Assembly (NCBI GenBank): GCA_026705765.1
Contig: JAPPAB010000091.1
Coordinates: 1 to 64,000, forward strand
Length of the DNA stretch: 64,000 nt
Reading direction: 5' to 3'
Origin: Gemmatimonadota bacterium
GTDB taxonomy: Bacteria; Latescibacterota; UBA2968
Of the stretch, positions 16,604-27,074 are shown in pieces. A program made the translations under genes and the position numbers. Numbering within the stretch: the first letter of the stretch is position 1; the number at the start of each line of letters is the position of its first letter. Under the pieces are notes generated by a model, which saw only the letters and a list, made by a program, of their open reading frames with translations, did no database searches and was not told where the DNA came from.

Positions 16604-17322
16604 CGCGCCTGAGGTGACAGAACAGACCTGCGTGCATCGAGAACATGCTCGATAATCTCGTCAAGCCCCGACCCGTGTTTGAGACAGGCAAAAAGCGTGG
16701 GACCATCGCCGCGCATCTTCTTTGCATCCCGCGCCATAACCCCCAGATCTGCACCAACCAGATCAGCGAGATCGGTCTTATTAATAACAAGCAAATCCGA
16801 TTGCGTAATCCCCGGCCCCCCTTTTCGGGGAATCTTATCCCCAGCAGAAACATCAATCACATAAATCGCGTAATCAACCAACTCCTTGCTAAAATGCGCC
16901 GCCAGATTATCGCCGCCACTCTCCACAAAAAGCAAATCGATATCGCACCCAAAGCGAATCATCAAATCCTCAAGCGCATTCAAATTCAGCGAAATATCTT
17001 CCCGAATAGCTGCATGCGGGCATCCGCCCGTCTCAACCCCAATAATGCGATCGGCCTCAAGCGCCTCGTGACGCAAAAGAAACTCGGCATCCTCACGCGT
17101 AAAAATATCATTCGTAACCACGCCAAGACTAAACCGGTCGCGCAGAGCTTCGCACAGCACGCGAACAAGCGCCGTCTTCCCCGTACCCACCGGACCGCCA
17201 ACCCCCACGGTAAACGCGCGCTGAGAAAAATCGCGATCGCAGAGAACCGACTCGCGCAGGGCAAAGTCACCGGCAGAATCAAAAGGCTCGTGAGAATGAT
17301 CGTGATGGTGATGATCGTGCAT
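16600..17322 (-). CDS. ureG: Urease accessory GTPase UreG with His-rich N-terminus
   Basis: A 240-residue UreG. The start at 17322 is set by AGAGGA about 8 bases upstream and gives an N-terminal His-rich tract (eight His among residues 2-11). The P-loop [10 protein letters not shown] is at 42-51, the nickel-binding CPH at 101-103, and the G-domain [10 protein letters not shown] lies in the second half. UreG hydrolyses GTP to drive nickel insertion into urease. No ureE is present in this locus, so the His-rich tail may store or deliver nickel in its place; this is an inference. Confidence 0.95.
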   Translation of the reverse strand: MHDHHHHDHSHEPFDSAGDFALRESVLCDRDFSQRAFTVGVGGPVGTGKTALVRVLCEALRDRFSLGVVTNDIFTREDAEFLLRHEALEADRIIGVETGGCPHAAIREDISLNLNALEDLMIRFGCDIDLLFVESGGDNLAAHFSKELVDYAIYVIDVSAGDKIPRKGGPGITQSDLLVINKTDLADLVGADLGVMARDAKKMRGDGPTLFACLKHGSGLDEIIEHVLDARRSVLSPQAR

Positions 17323-17332
17323 AACAAATCCT

Positions 17333-18001
17333 CTAACTCTGAAACAACCGCGAATACAGATACTCGTGCATACCCTGTGCAATATCCCATTGGGGAGCAC
17401 AGCGCGTCGCACACTTATAATCTACCTGCGCGACAGAAGTCATAGCACTAATCGCCGTCTTGTGATGGCGTTTTTGCAACCGCGCGGCTTCGAGAGGACC
17501 AATCTGCCCCAGGCGAACAGCCGCACTGATCTGATCGCGCAAAAACTGATACATAAAAATCCGACACGTCTGCCCGCGTTTAAGCCCTGCAATCCGGAAC
17601 GTCGCACCAAAAACAATCGTATAATGAGCCGGCACAGGTTGTGCAAGCAACGTCTCGTGCAACCGCGCCATTGCATCCGAAAAATACAAATCGCGCATCA
17701 GCCGCAACAAATTGCGACCCTGCACTCCACTGCCGCGGACAATCGCCGGTGCCGTGAGCATCGCGTCGTACGCGAGCAGCATATCCGTCAAATTTTCGGG
17801 AATCAAATCACCCTTAAAACACGCATTAACAAACGGAATTTCACCCCTTGCTGTCGCGTGAATCACCGTTTGAAGATACGCATCCAGATCATCAGAAGAC
17901 CGCAACAACCCCATCTGTTTGGTGGCCTCCAACCCATTGGAAAAAGCATATCCACCCGTAGGGAAATTGCTATCGGCAAGTGTGAGAAGATCGAATAGCA
18001 T
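17333..18001 (-). CDS. ureF: Urease accessory protein UreF
   Basis: A UreF of about 222 residues, recognisable by [21 protein letters not shown] near the N-terminus and the all-helical remainder. UreF activates the UreG GTPase in the UreDFG complex. The ATG at 18001 is 2 bases past the ureC stop; a TTG at 18007 overlapping that stop (TTGA) is also possible, and either would be coupled to ureC translation. It is followed 10 bases later by ureG. Confidence 0.92.
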   Translation of the reverse strand: MLFDLLTLADSNFPTGGYAFSNGLEATKQMGLLRSSDDLDAYLQTVIHATARGEIPFVNACFKGDLIPENLTDMLLAYDAMLTAPAIVRGSGVQGRNLLRLMRDLYFSDAMARLHETLLAQPVPAHYTIVFGATFRIAGLKRGQTCRIFMYQFLRDQISAAVRLGQIGPLEAARLQKRHHKTAISAMTSVAQVDYKCATRCAPQWDIAQGMHEYLYSRLFQS

Positions 18002-18003
18002 AA

Positions 18004-19707
18004 TCAAAACAAATTATAAAGCTGCGCCAGCGGCAATTTCTCCGCCGCCTCACAGGTGAGCAACTCGCCATCGACCGTAACGCTATAAGTCTCCGGATCA
18101 ATATGAATATCGGGAATAAAATCGTTGAGCTTCATATCCTTCTTCCCAATATCCCGACAATTGGACACCGCAACAACGCTCTTGGACAGATCATAAGACC
18201 CAACCGTATCCAGCGAAATCCTGGAGACAAAAGCGAGAGACGCAGAACCCACAGCATTGCCATAAGCGCCGAACATCGGACGCGGATACACGGGTTGCGG
18301 CGTGGGAATCGAAGCATTTGGATCGCCCATCTGCGAATATGCGATTATGCCTCCCTTAATCACCATCTCGGGTTTTGCACCAAAAAAAGATGGCTTCCAG
18401 AGCACCAGATCCGCGAGCTTGCCCACCTCAACCGAACCGATATAATCGCTCAAACCATGAGCCATCGCGGGATTAATCGTGTACTTGGCGATATACCGCT
18501 TCACACGCCCATTATCATGCCCCCGATCACCGCGCAGTGCACCGCGCTGCTCGCGCATCTTATGGGCGGTCTGCCACGTGCGACAAATAACCTCTCCCAC
18601 GCGCCCCATAGCCTGACTATCCGATGCAATAATCGACAGCGCTCCCATATCGTGCAAAATATCTTCTGCCGCAATCGTCTCCTGCCGGATACGGCTCTCG
18701 GCAAACGCCACATCCTCGGGTATATTCTTATCCAGATGATGACACACCATAAGCATATCCAGATGCTCGTCAATCGTATTCGCCGTAAAAGGCCGCGTGG
18801 GATTGGTAGAAGAAGGCAAAACATTCGCCTCGCCACAAAGACGCATAATATCCGGCGCGTGTCCCCCACCCGCACCCTCGGTGTGATACGTGTGAATCGT
18901 GCGCCCCTTAAAAGCCGCACAACTCTGCTCCACAAAACCCGACTCATTGAGCGTATCGGTATGAATCGCCACCTGAACATCGTATTCATCGGCAACCGAG
19001 AGACAGGAATCAATAGCAGCAGGCGTCGTACCCCAGTCCTCGTGGAGTTTAAGCCCGCATGCACCCCCTTCAATCTGTTCAATAAGCCCCTGCGGAAGCG
19101 AAGAATTGCCCTTGCCCAAAAACCCAAAATTGAGGGGAAAAGCATCACTCGACTCCAGCATCATGCGAATATGGTGCGCCCCCGGTGTACACGTCGTAGC
19201 ATTGGTCCCCGTCGCCGGACCCGTACCACCACCCAGCATAGTCGTAATACCCGAAGCAATCGCCTCCTCAACTTGCTGAGGACATATAAAGTGAACATGC
19301 ACATCGAGCGCGCCGGCAGTGAGCACATGACCTTCACCCGCAATAACCTCGGTCGTAACCCCCACGATGAGATCCGGATCAACACCCGACATAATATCGG
19401 GATTACCCGCCTTGCCAATACCGGCGACACGCCCGTCTTTAATCCCAATATCCGCTTTGTATATCCCCGTATAATCAACGACAAGCGCATTCGTAATAAC
19501 GAGATCCAGCGCCCTATCCTGCGACACACCCGTAGCCTGGCCCATACCATCGCGCAGCACCTTACCCCCGCCAAACTTGCACTCATCGCCGTAAATCGTA
19601 TAATCGTTCTCCACCTCAACGACGAGATGGGTATCGCCCAATTGAACGCGGTCTCCCGTCGTGGGACCGTACATACTGACATAAGCGGTTCGATCAATCT
19701 GAGACAT
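18004..19707 (-). CDS. ureC: Urease catalytic subunit alpha (UreC)
   Basis: A 567-residue urease alpha subunit, the family's usual length. All nickel-site residues are present at the usual +3 offset from Klebsiella urease: H137 and H139 (DVHVH), carbamylated K220 and H222 (GLKLHEDW), H249, H275 (HTYH) and D363 (IIASDSQ region). It hydrolyses urea to ammonia and carbamate in the cytoplasm. The start at 19707 ([15 protein letters not shown]) overlaps the end of ureAB by 14 bases; an upstream in-frame extension lies wholly in the ureAB coding region and is rejected. Confidence 0.97.
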   Translation of the reverse strand: MSQIDRTAYVSMYGPTTGDRVQLGDTHLVVEVENDYTIYGDECKFGGGKVLRDGMGQATGVSQDRALDLVITNALVVDYTGIYKADIGIKDGRVAGIGKAGNPDIMSGVDPDLIVGVTTEVIAGEGHVLTAGALDVHVHFICPQQVEEAIASGITTMLGGGTGPATGTNATTCTPGAHHIRMMLESSDAFPLNFGFLGKGNSSLPQGLIEQIEGGACGLKLHEDWGTTPAAIDSCLSVADEYDVQVAIHTDTLNESGFVEQSCAAFKGRTIHTYHTEGAGGGHAPDIMRLCGEANVLPSSTNPTRPFTANTIDEHLDMLMVCHHLDKNIPEDVAFAESRIRQETIAAEDILHDMGALSIIASDSQAMGRVGEVICRTWQTAHKMREQRGALRGDRGHDNGRVKRYIAKYTINPAMAHGLSDYIGSVEVGKLADLVLWKPSFFGAKPEMVIKGGIIAYSQMGDPNASIPTPQPVYPRPMFGAYGNAVGSASLAFVSRISLDTVGSYDLSKSVVAVSNCRDIGKKDMKLNDFIPDIHIDPETYSVTVDGELLTCEAAEKLPLAQLYNLF

Positions 19708-20458
19708 TTGGAATCCCCTTAAATCCACCATCCCCCGCCCTTTGCAAAGCCACTGCCTTATTCTCATCGATCTGCCCCGAAATAAGGCCATTCCCCCCAT
19801 AAACCGTGCGGTTGCCGGCAATAGCCACGAGATCAACCGTCCTGCTCTCGCCCGGTTCAAAACGCACGGCAGTACCGGACGGAATATCGAGACGGAAGCC
19901 ATAGGCCTTTTCGCGATCAAACAAAAGCGCGGGATTAACTTCAAAAAATGTATAATGCGAACCCACCTGTATCGGACGATCACCGGTATTGGTCACAGAA
20001 AGAGAAATCGTCTCCCGATCCGCATTAAGCGTAATTGGCTCAACCGCCGTAGTCTCGGCACCCGGCATTTTTGAAACCGTATTATCCGGCGACCAGGGCG
20101 AGCGAACGCGCGCGAGACCCGAACCGTACAACGCGAGATCAGAATCGCCTTCTACGCGACAAATAGGATGGTGAACCGTCACCAGCTTCGTCCCATCGGG
20201 AAACGTACCCTCCACCTGCACCTCGTGAACCATATCCGGAACACCGGGCAAAACATCTTCCGTACCCAGCAACTGCTTACCCTTGTCCATAAGCGCGGCA
20301 ACGGACTCGCCATCGCGGATAAACTCGAGAAGCTGTGCCGCGATAAGCGACACGGCTTCCGGATAATTGAGACGCAAGCCCCGGGCATACCGCTTCTGCG
20401 CGAGAAAACCCGCGTTGTGAAGCATCAACTTGTCAATTTCTTTGGGCGATAAATACAT
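19694..20458 (-). CDS. ureAB: Fused urease gamma-beta subunit (UreAB)
   Basis: A 254-residue protein joining urease gamma (residues 1 to about 104: [21 protein letters not shown] and [13 protein letters not shown]) and urease beta (about 125-245: [21 protein letters not shown] and [15 protein letters not shown]). The linker carries extra residues around 105-125. The fusion is the two-subunit arrangement known from Helicobacter UreA, but in the gamma-beta order seen generally. The start at 20458 is supported by AGGGA upstream. It lies 13 bases after urtE, so urea import and hydrolysis are probably one transcript. Confidence 0.95.
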   Translation of the reverse strand: MYLSPKEIDKLMLHNAGFLAQKRYARGLRLNYPEAVSLIAAQLLEFIRDGESVAALMDKGKQLLGTEDVLPGVPDMVHEVQVEGTFPDGTKLVTVHHPICRVEGDSDLALYGSGLARVRSPWSPDNTVSKMPGAETTAVEPITLNADRETISLSVTNTGDRPIQVGSHYTFFEVNPALLFDREKAYGFRLDIPSGTAVRFEPGESRTVDLVAIAGNRTVYGGNGLISGQIDENKAVALQRAGDGGFKGIPNVSD

Positions 20459-20471
20459 GGAAAATCCCTGC

Positions 20472-21191
20472 TCAAAACGTAAGGTACTGCTTAATACTCT
20501 CATCCGACAGCTCATCCGCAGAACCGCACAACGCAATCGTCCCGCGATCCATCAAATAAAAATAATCGGCAATCTGCCGGGCAAAATCAAAGTACTGCTC
20601 CACCAGAATAATGGTGAGATTCCCTTGATCCTTCAGATGGATCAACACATTCTCGATATCGAGAATAATCGAAGGCTGAATACCTTCTGTAGGCTCGTCC
20701 AGAATGAGAATATCCGGATCGCCAACAAGCGCACGGGCAATGGCGAGTTGCTGTTGCTGTCCGCCACTGAGATTCCCACCCATACGATCTTGCATATCGG
20801 CCAACACGGGAAAAAGATCGTAAACCAGATCCTCCGGCAAAGTTGTAAGACCATCTGCACGCGCCTCCAAACCAATCTGCAAATTCTCATTCACCGTCAG
20901 CCTGGGAAAAATCTCGCGCCCCTGCGGCACATAACTCAAACCCGCACGCGCCCGCAAATCTGGTGCCTGCCCCGTTATATTCACCCCATTCAACAGAATA
21001 TTCCCTCCCCGAGGTTGCAACAAACCCATAATCGTCTTGATAAGCGTCGTCTTCCCAACGCCATTGCGCCCCATAACCGCCACAATAGCCCCTCTGGGAA
21101 TATCCATATCAATATCGCGTAAGATCAGACTCTCGCCGTAATAAACATCCAGACCTCGAACGGTAAGCGCGGTATCTGTGATCGTCGTCAT
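20472..21191 (-). CDS. urtE: Urea ABC transporter ATP-binding protein UrtE
   Basis: A 239-residue LivF/UrtE-type ATPase. Walker [10 protein letters not shown] is at 41-49, the ABC signature [15 protein letters not shown] follows, and Walker B reads [10 protein letters not shown]. The start at 21191 has an AGGA six bases before it; an alternative ATG at 21215 overlaps the urtD stop (ATGA) but lacks a ribosome site. With UrtD it powers uptake through UrtB/UrtC. Confidence 0.93.
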   Translation of the reverse strand: MTTITDTALTVRGLDVYYGESLILRDIDMDIPRGAIVAVMGRNGVGKTTLIKTIMGLLQPRGGNILLNGVNITGQAPDLRARAGLSYVPQGREIFPRLTVNENLQIGLEARADGLTTLPEDLVYDLFPVLADMQDRMGGNLSGGQQQQLAIARALVGDPDILILDEPTEGIQPSIILDIENVLIHLKDQGNLTIILVEQYFDFARQIADYFYLMDRGTIALCGSADELSDESIKQYLTF

Positions 21192-21211
21192 TAAAATCCT
21201 ATCCCATCCAT

Positions 21212-21985
21212 TCAATGCTGCGCACTACCCAAATAACATTCAATAACCCGGGGATCATTTTGCACCTGATCCATCGATCCTTCAACGAGCACCTTGCCCT
21301 CGTGGAGAACCGTAACAGTGCGGGCGATCTGTCTCACAAACTCCATATCGTGCTCAATAACAATAATCGCGTGATTCATAGTCAGGCGTTCGAGAAGCTC
21401 CCCCGTCTTAACCGTCTCTTCATCCGTCATACCAGCGGCGGGTTCATCAATCAAAAAAAGCTCGGGATCTTGCAAAATAACCATCGCAATCTCCAGCCAC
21501 TGTTTTTGCCCGTGCGAAAGCGCATCGGCAACCGTATGCAGATGGTCAGCCAGACCCGTCTGCTCTGCAACAGCCTGGATGCGATCGCGATTCTTATCCG
21601 ACAGACGCGAAACAAGTGAAAAGAGAACCGTGCGGTCGGTCTTGAGCGCCAGCATCAAATTCTCGTACACCGTGAGAGAAGTAAAAACAGACGGCGTTTG
21701 AAACTTGCGTCCAACACCCGCCTTGACAATCGCATCTTCGCTCATTTGCGTCAAATCGAACTCCTCAGGCGTCAGACCGAACTTCTCAAAACGCGCACTG
21801 CCGCGATCGGGTTTGGTCTTCCCACACAAAACATCGAGAAACGTCGTCTTACCCGCACCATTTGGACCAATAACAACGCGCAATTCCCGGTCGTGCAGGA
21901 CAAACCCATCTATATCGAGCGCGACAAATCCATCAAAGGACACGCGCAAATTTTCAACAGTCAACAGAACTGGATCAAAAATCAT
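21212..21985 (-). CDS. urtD: Urea ABC transporter ATP-binding protein UrtD
   Basis: A 257-residue LivG/UrtD-type ATPase. Walker A GPNGAGKTT, the UrtD-typical signature LSHGQKQWLEIAM, Walker B LFLIDEPAAGMTDEE and the H-loop VIEHDMEFV are all visible. It partners with UrtE on the cytoplasmic face of the urea importer. It starts one base after the urtC stop. Confidence 0.94.
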   Translation of the reverse strand: MIFDPVLLTVENLRVSFDGFVALDIDGFVLHDRELRVVIGPNGAGKTTFLDVLCGKTKPDRGSARFEKFGLTPEEFDLTQMSEDAIVKAGVGRKFQTPSVFTSLTVYENLMLALKTDRTVLFSLVSRLSDKNRDRIQAVAEQTGLADHLHTVADALSHGQKQWLEIAMVILQDPELFLIDEPAAGMTDEETVKTGELLERLTMNHAIIVIEHDMEFVRQIARTVTVLHEGKVLVEGSMDQVQNDPRVIECYLGSAQH

Positions 21986-21986
21986 A

Positions 21987-23081
21987 TCAATCCTGGCTTT
22001 CAGCAGGCACAGGTGCTGAGATGCGTATGGGAAAAAATCGCTTCAAACTACTTATCTCTATCTTAGACCTCAGACCAATAAGACCATCGGGAAAAAAGAG
22101 CACAACACCGATAAAAAGGAATCCCAAAAAGTAGAGCCATGTACCGGGAAACGCACCCGTCAAAAAACTGTAGAGAAGATTCACAAGCACCGCGCCAATA
22201 ATCGGACCAATCAAAGTCCCCCGCCCGCCAACAGCAACCCATATCACCATCTCAATAGAAGCCTGCACATCCATCCGACCCGGTGTAATAATCCCGGTCT
22301 GAGGCACATAGAGCAACCCACCCAGAGCACCGAGCATACTGGCCATCACAAAAACAAATACCTTGTAGCTCATAACGCGATAGCCGATAAAACGCAACCG
22401 ATGCTCACTATCGCGAACCGCAATAAGCACGCGACCGAGCTTGGATTTCACTATAAACCGGCAGAAAAAGTAGGAAACAAAAAGCGTGACAAAAGCAATG
22501 ATATAAAGACCGCGTTTGCTCGCCGGATCGGCCAACTCAAAACCGAGCAACGTCTTAAAATCCGTCAACCCATTGGTACCGCCGAGCATGGTCTCATTTC
22601 GCAAAAAAATAAGCCAGACCCCCAGGGCAAGCGCCTGCGTAATAATGGCAAAATAAACTCCCTGGAGCCGGCTGCGAAAAGCCAGAAACCCAAAAATAAG
22701 CGCAATAATCGCCGGAACCATAAGCGCCAGAATAAACGCAAATGTAAAAGTGTGAAAAGGCTCCCAAAAGATGGGCAATTGCTCCACGCGATTCCACACC
22801 ATAAAATCGGGCAACGCACTCCCATAAACCCCTTGCGTCCCCGTCTTGAGCAGCATATGCATCCCAATCGCGTACCCACCCAAACAAAAAAAGAAAGCCT
22901 GACAAAGCGAAAGAATACCCGTATATCCCCAGATCAGATCAATCCCCAGAGCGGCAATCGCAAAACAAAAATAACGACCCCAGAGATTTAACGTCGTATC
23001 AGAAAGCAACCCCATAGCATTGAGCACGGGCGCGGCAATGCCAAAGAGAAGGAATACGATAATGGGACGGTAATAAGTCAT
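21987..23081 (-). CDS. urtC: Urea ABC transporter permease UrtC
   Basis: A 364-residue LivM-type permease with about ten hydrophobic segments and the conserved IDLIWGYTGILSLCQAFFFCLGGYA stretch near residues 45-70 and VGGRGTLIGPIIGA near 280-293. It forms the inner-membrane channel for urea together with UrtB. A weak GAGA ribosome site precedes the ATG. The gene is 12 bases downstream of urtB. Confidence 0.93.
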   Translation of the reverse strand: MTYYRPIIVFLLFGIAAPVLNAMGLLSDTTLNLWGRYFCFAIAALGIDLIWGYTGILSLCQAFFFCLGGYAIGMHMLLKTGTQGVYGSALPDFMVWNRVEQLPIFWEPFHTFTFAFILALMVPAIIALIFGFLAFRSRLQGVYFAIITQALALGVWLIFLRNETMLGGTNGLTDFKTLLGFELADPASKRGLYIIAFVTLFVSYFFCRFIVKSKLGRVLIAVRDSEHRLRFIGYRVMSYKVFVFVMASMLGALGGLLYVPQTGIITPGRMDVQASIEMVIWVAVGGRGTLIGPIIGAVLVNLLYSFLTGAFPGTWLYFLGFLFIGVVLFFPDGLIGLRSKIEISSLKRFFPIRISAPVPAESQD

Positions 23082-23093
23082 AAAATATCTCGT

Positions 23094-24767
23094 CTATTCA
23101 TCCCTCCCCTTCGCGGGAAAGATACCTGTGGGACGCAACTGTAAAAAGAGGATAATAAGACCCAAAATGAGAACCTTGGCATACACGGCTTCGGCAAAGG
23201 GTTCAATAACCTTATTGGAAACACCAATACCGAGACCCGCCACAATAGTCCCCAAAATTTTTCCAACACCGCCAACGACAACCACGAGAAAAGCATCGAC
23301 AATATAGGTCTGCCCCATATTCGGCACGACATTGCCAATAAGCGTCATAGCCCATCCCGCGATCCCTGCGATACCCGTACCGATAAAAAACGCAATCGCA
23401 TCAACGCGACGGGTGGGAACACCCATACAAGCACTCATCTCGCGATTTTGTGTAACAGCGCGCAACCGAAGGCCAAACCGGGTCTTAAAGAAAAACGCGG
23501 CCAAACCAATCAGAATAACAGCCGTGAGACCAATAATAAAAATCCGGTTATACGGCAGCATAACCTGCGGCGCCAATTCGAAACCACCACTGAGAATCTG
23601 GGGCAGCTTGACAGCCGTGAGATCGCCAAAAATCGTACGCGCGAGTTGCACCAGAATAAGACCAATCCCCCACGTAGCCAGCAAACTCTCGAGCGGACGA
23701 TTGTAAAGACGGCGAATAACCAGAGACTCCACAAGCAAACCCATACTGCCAGCCGCGAGAAATGCAACCGGCAAAGACAGCAAAAAAAACAGATCGATAT
23801 ACGCAGCGGGCAGGACAATCATACAAATATTCTGAACAATAAACGTAAAATAAGCCCCAACCATCATAAACTCGCCGTGCGCCATATTGATAATACCCAT
23901 CTGCCCATAAATAACCGCCAGACCAAGCGCAATCAGAATCAAAATAGACCCCAGACTGAGACCGACAAAAGCAGTCTGGATCACCATCATAATCTGGTTA
24001 AAAGTTTCCAACCCCTGAATCGCATTTCGTATCTCGTTCCGAACCGCGGGATCCAACTCGGCAATATTGCCACTGGCATCGGGTTCAACACGCGCGCGCA
24101 AAAAAGAAAGAACAAATGTATTATTGAGTCCACCCAGCGCTTTAGCCGCATTGAGACGAACTTCGGGACTGGGATGTGCGAGTTCGAGCTTGCCCAGAGC
24201 AACGCGCATCAAATTTTGAATACTACTATCCGTTTCTTTCTCCAGAGCATCGCGCAACATGGCAATCGCGCCCAGACCACCGCGATTGCCCAGCGTCTCT
24301 ACAGCAACGCGGCGCTTGCCGGGATCCGGATGAAAAATCTCCATCTGCGTGAGAAAGGGTTGAATAAGCGCGCGGATGCGGCGGTTGCTATCAATCTCTT
24401 CCAGATCGATCAGCGGCGCAATAAGGGGCTTGCCCTCATCGTCTAAAATGGGATGGCGTTTGGGATAGGCGGTATAGAGCGGGGCGAAGGTATCGCCATA
24501 ATCGTCTTCTTGCATTTCGCCGATAATGACGAGTTCGTTATTCTTCAGATAGAGTTCACCGTTAAAAAGCGCGACCATCAAGGCGTAATAAGCGACATCT
24601 TGTGCATCCGAAATAGCCTTGACAGCCGTTGTAATACTATCGCGGTTATTGCTAACAATGCGCCCGAGTTGCAACTGGTGATCCATCTGTGCATGGACGG
24701 AAGATGCGCTCAGAATGAAAACCAGCGCACAGATAGAGCGCAAAAAATTGTGGCGTTGTATTTTCAT
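23094..24767 (-). CDS. urtB: Urea ABC transporter permease UrtB
   Basis: A 557-residue UrtB. It has an N-terminal signal sequence (cleavage near VHAQ, residue 26), a periplasmic region with HEAT-like helical repeats at about 125-245 that is characteristic of UrtB, and a C-terminal LivH-type permease domain from about residue 260 (IYGQMGIINMAHGEFMMVGAY). It pairs with UrtC. No Shine-Dalgarno is evident before the ATG. The preceding 92-base gap to the barrel gene contains GC-rich partial inverted repeats but no convincing terminator. Confidence 0.93.
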   Translation of the reverse strand: MKIQRHNFLRSICALVFILSASSVHAQMDHQLQLGRIVSNNRDSITTAVKAISDAQDVAYYALMVALFNGELYLKNNELVIIGEMQEDDYGDTFAPLYTAYPKRHPILDDEGKPLIAPLIDLEEIDSNRRIRALIQPFLTQMEIFHPDPGKRRVAVETLGNRGGLGAIAMLRDALEKETDSSIQNLMRVALGKLELAHPSPEVRLNAAKALGGLNNTFVLSFLRARVEPDASGNIAELDPAVRNEIRNAIQGLETFNQIMMVIQTAFVGLSLGSILILIALGLAVIYGQMGIINMAHGEFMMVGAYFTFIVQNICMIVLPAAYIDLFFLLSLPVAFLAAGSMGLLVESLVIRRLYNRPLESLLATWGIGLILVQLARTIFGDLTAVKLPQILSGGFELAPQVMLPYNRIFIIGLTAVILIGLAAFFFKTRFGLRLRAVTQNREMSACMGVPTRRVDAIAFFIGTGIAGIAGWAMTLIGNVVPNMGQTYIVDAFLVVVVGGVGKILGTIVAGLGIGVSNKVIEPFAEAVYAKVLILGLIILFLQLRPTGIFPAKGRDE

Positions 24768-24859
24768 GTGTTTAAGTCAGCACCACCACAGCGAGAGACA
24801 CCGCCCGCCTGGGAGAGACCAGAGGAAAGCGGCATCCCTCTTTTGTGGGAGGTATAAAA

Positions 24860-25759
24860 TTAAAACGTAAAAATAGATTCAAAAGCAAACCTGGTCACTT
24901 CGGAATCAATATCGCGACGCAATTCGGCCAACACACCCCAGTTATCGGTAATCGCGTAGCTGGGACTAAAAGTAATCTCCGTAAACTTTCCATCGGCATC
25001 TGTATCCAGACCGCTATAGCGCACCGTGGCACCAACCTTGTCGGACAAAGCCATATTGCCCATCAAAATCCAGCCATAGCCACCATTGCCACTTTCCCCC
25101 CAGTTCGCCAGATAATTGTATTCCGCAGCCAGTGTCACAGGACCCGTGGCATACATTCCCCAGGCATTGAGAAGCGACTGCTCAAAACCACCCATATCTT
25201 CCCAGAGATACGCGACCTTCGCCGTAAATGCTTCAACAGGTGTAAAAGCAACCTGTGCTTCAAAACCCAGATCGTCAAAGCTGGTATCGGTCCCATCCCA
25301 CACACTGGAAACAACAGAACCAAAGAACCCGACCATGCCATTGCCAAAACCCACAGCGGCGCCATTTTGATAACCACCATAGACAAGCGTCGCAGAATAA
25401 GAATATTGATACAGACCCGTGGGTTCCGCGGTCTCCCAACCCGAACAACTCAAAAACTTACCGCCCGTAATGCTAACGCCATTCGGCGCTTTGTAAGTCA
25501 CAAAAGCCTGCTCGAGATCAACAGAGCCACCACTGAGGCTATTGATATCAGCCTGGGCTGACAGCCCGTGTCCATAATTGTAAATAAAGTCAACTTCAAA
25601 CTGATCAAAAGACAGACTATTGGATTTGGTTGCCGTATCATACGTTGACGACATATCGAAAAATCCCGTAACCGTGAGGTTATCTGTAATTTTGATCTGA
25701 GCAAATGACGAAGTGGCGGAAAAAGCCAGCAGCGCGAGAAGCAGCAACAGTTTTTTCAT
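24860..25759 (-). CDS. Outer-membrane beta-barrel (porin-like) protein within the urea locus
   Basis: A 299-residue protein with a signal peptide (MKKLLLLLALLAFSATSSFA), alternating hydrophobic strands separated by Gly/Asn/Asp-rich turns, and a C-terminal Phe (SIFTF) as in outer-membrane proteins. The start at 25759 is set by AGGAG. It sits between urtA and urtB on the same strand, 49 bases after urtA, so an outer-membrane pore for urea or short amides is a plausible inference. The family resembles the small porin-like proteins found next to urea transporters; no specificity residues can be read. Confidence 0.75.
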   Translation of the reverse strand: MKKLLLLLALLAFSATSSFAQIKITDNLTVTGFFDMSSTYDTATKSNSLSFDQFEVDFIYNYGHGLSAQADINSLSGGSVDLEQAFVTYKAPNGVSITGGKFLSCSGWETAEPTGLYQYSYSATLVYGGYQNGAAVGFGNGMVGFFGSVVSSVWDGTDTSFDDLGFEAQVAFTPVEAFTAKVAYLWEDMGGFEQSLLNAWGMYATGPVTLAAEYNYLANWGESGNGGYGWILMGNMALSDKVGATVRYSGLDTDADGKFTEITFSPSYAITDNWGVLAELRRDIDSEVTRFAFESIFTF

Positions 25760-25808
25760 TTTTTTCTCCTGTTTTGTGGGCGGCGCAACTCGTTGCCCGC
25801 CCAAATTT

Positions 25809-27074
25809 TTACTGACCGAGCATATAGGTGCCCATGTACTTGACATGATCGCAATCTTTGTCCGCACTCGTGATATCGTCCCAGGGATCGGGAGCGACGA
25901 GACCATCGGTCTCATATACAATCTTGAATTGACCGTTCTTGCGGATCTCGCCAATCAGCACAGGCTTGTGCAAATGGTGATTCACCGGATCCATCATCAC
26001 CGTACCGCCCGGACCGTCAAACTTGAGACTGTAAAGCGCGGGACGCACGGCATCAACATCAAAAGAACCGGCTTTCTCCACTGCGGCCTTCCACAGATAA
26101 ACCCCCACATAAGACCACACGATGGGATCATCTGTAACCCGCTTGGCACCACCGGGCAACCCATTTGCCGCGCAATAATCCTTAAACTTCTTCACAAATG
26201 CGCGATTGTCCGCAGAGGAAATAGACTGGAAGTAATTCCAGGCAGCCAGATGACCGACGAGAAACTCCGTATCCATCGAGCGCAATTCATCTTCAGCAAC
26301 AGAAAACGCCATAATCGGGCACATCGCCGACGTGAGACCCTGATTGGCAAATTCCTTGTAGAACGGAACATTGGAATCGCCATTAATAGTAGATAAAACA
26401 GCCGCATCGCCATTTGCTGCAAAGCGTTTGATCTTCTGAACTATGGTCTGATAGTCCTGATGGTGAAAAGGCGTATATTCTTCAATAATATTTTCTTCGG
26501 GCACACCCTTGTGCAGCAAGAAAGCGCGAAGAATCTTATTCGCAGTACGCGGGAAAACATAGTCTGTACCCAGCAGATAAAACTTCTTATAACTACCCCC
26601 TTCTTCACTCATCAGATATTCGGCAGCGGGAATCAACTGCTGGTTCGGTGTAGCACCCGTATAAATAATATTCCGAGAACACTCCTCCCCTTCGTATTGA
26701 ACCGGATAAAAGAGCAAACCATTGCTCTCTTCAAAAACCGGCAAAACAGACTTGCGCGAAACCGAAGTCCAGCAACCAAAAGTCACAGCGACCTTCTCTT
26801 CCCGAAGCAGCATTTTGGCCTTCTCGGCAAACAGATCCCAGTCCGACGCCGGATCGACAACCACGGGTTCAATCTTCTTCCCCAGCACGCCGCCACTGGC
26901 GTTGATCTCTCCAACAGCCATAAGCACGACATCGCGCAGTGAAACCTCAGAGATAGCCATGGTCCCGCTCAGAGAGTGCAACACGCCGAGCTTAACCGTC
27001 TCCTCTGCATGAACAGAAAGACCTGTAGTGCACAGCAGGGCAACGGCAAACAAAATATTCAAAAACTTTTTCAT
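25809..27074 (-). CDS. urtA: Urea ABC transporter substrate-binding protein UrtA
   Basis: A 421-residue periplasmic binding protein. A Sec signal (residues 1-23, ending SVHA) precedes the UrtA core TVKLGVLHSLSGTMAISE, followed by TFGCWTSVSRKSVLPVFE and GLLFYPVQYEGEECS, which are characteristic of urea-binding members. It captures urea and hands it to UrtBC. The start at 27074 has GGAGG upstream and a clean signal peptide; an in-frame start at 27116 is less likely. It heads the locus, so the main promoter should lie in 27075-27234. Confidence 0.95.
   Translation of the reverse strand: MKKFLNILFAVALLCTTGLSVHAEETVKLGVLHSLSGTMAISEVSLRDVVLMAVGEINASGGVLGKKIEPVVVDPASDWDLFAEKAKMLLREEKVAVTFGCWTSVSRKSVLPVFEESNGLLFYPVQYEGEECSRNIIYTGATPNQQLIPAAEYLMSEEGGSYKKFYLLGTDYVFPRTANKILRAFLLHKGVPEENIIEEYTPFHHQDYQTIVQKIKRFAANGDAAVLSTINGDSNVPFYKEFANQGLTSAMCPIMAFSVAEDELRSMDTEFLVGHLAAWNYFQSISSADNRAFVKKFKDYCAANGLPGGAKRVTDDPIVWSYVGVYLWKAAVEKAGSFDVDAVRPALYSLKFDGPGGTVMMDPVNHHLHKPVLIGEIRKNGQFKIVYETDGLVAPDPWDDITSADKDCDHVKYMGTYMLGQ

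Noticed and set aside
17293-17322. ATG/GTG-rich tract that looks like a microsatellite
   Set aside because: It encodes the His/Asp-rich N-terminus of UreG and is explained by codon repetition.
18103-19722. A 539-codon open frame on the plus strand
   Set aside because: Antisense to ureC, whose active-site residues are all present; the translation shows no recognisable domain.
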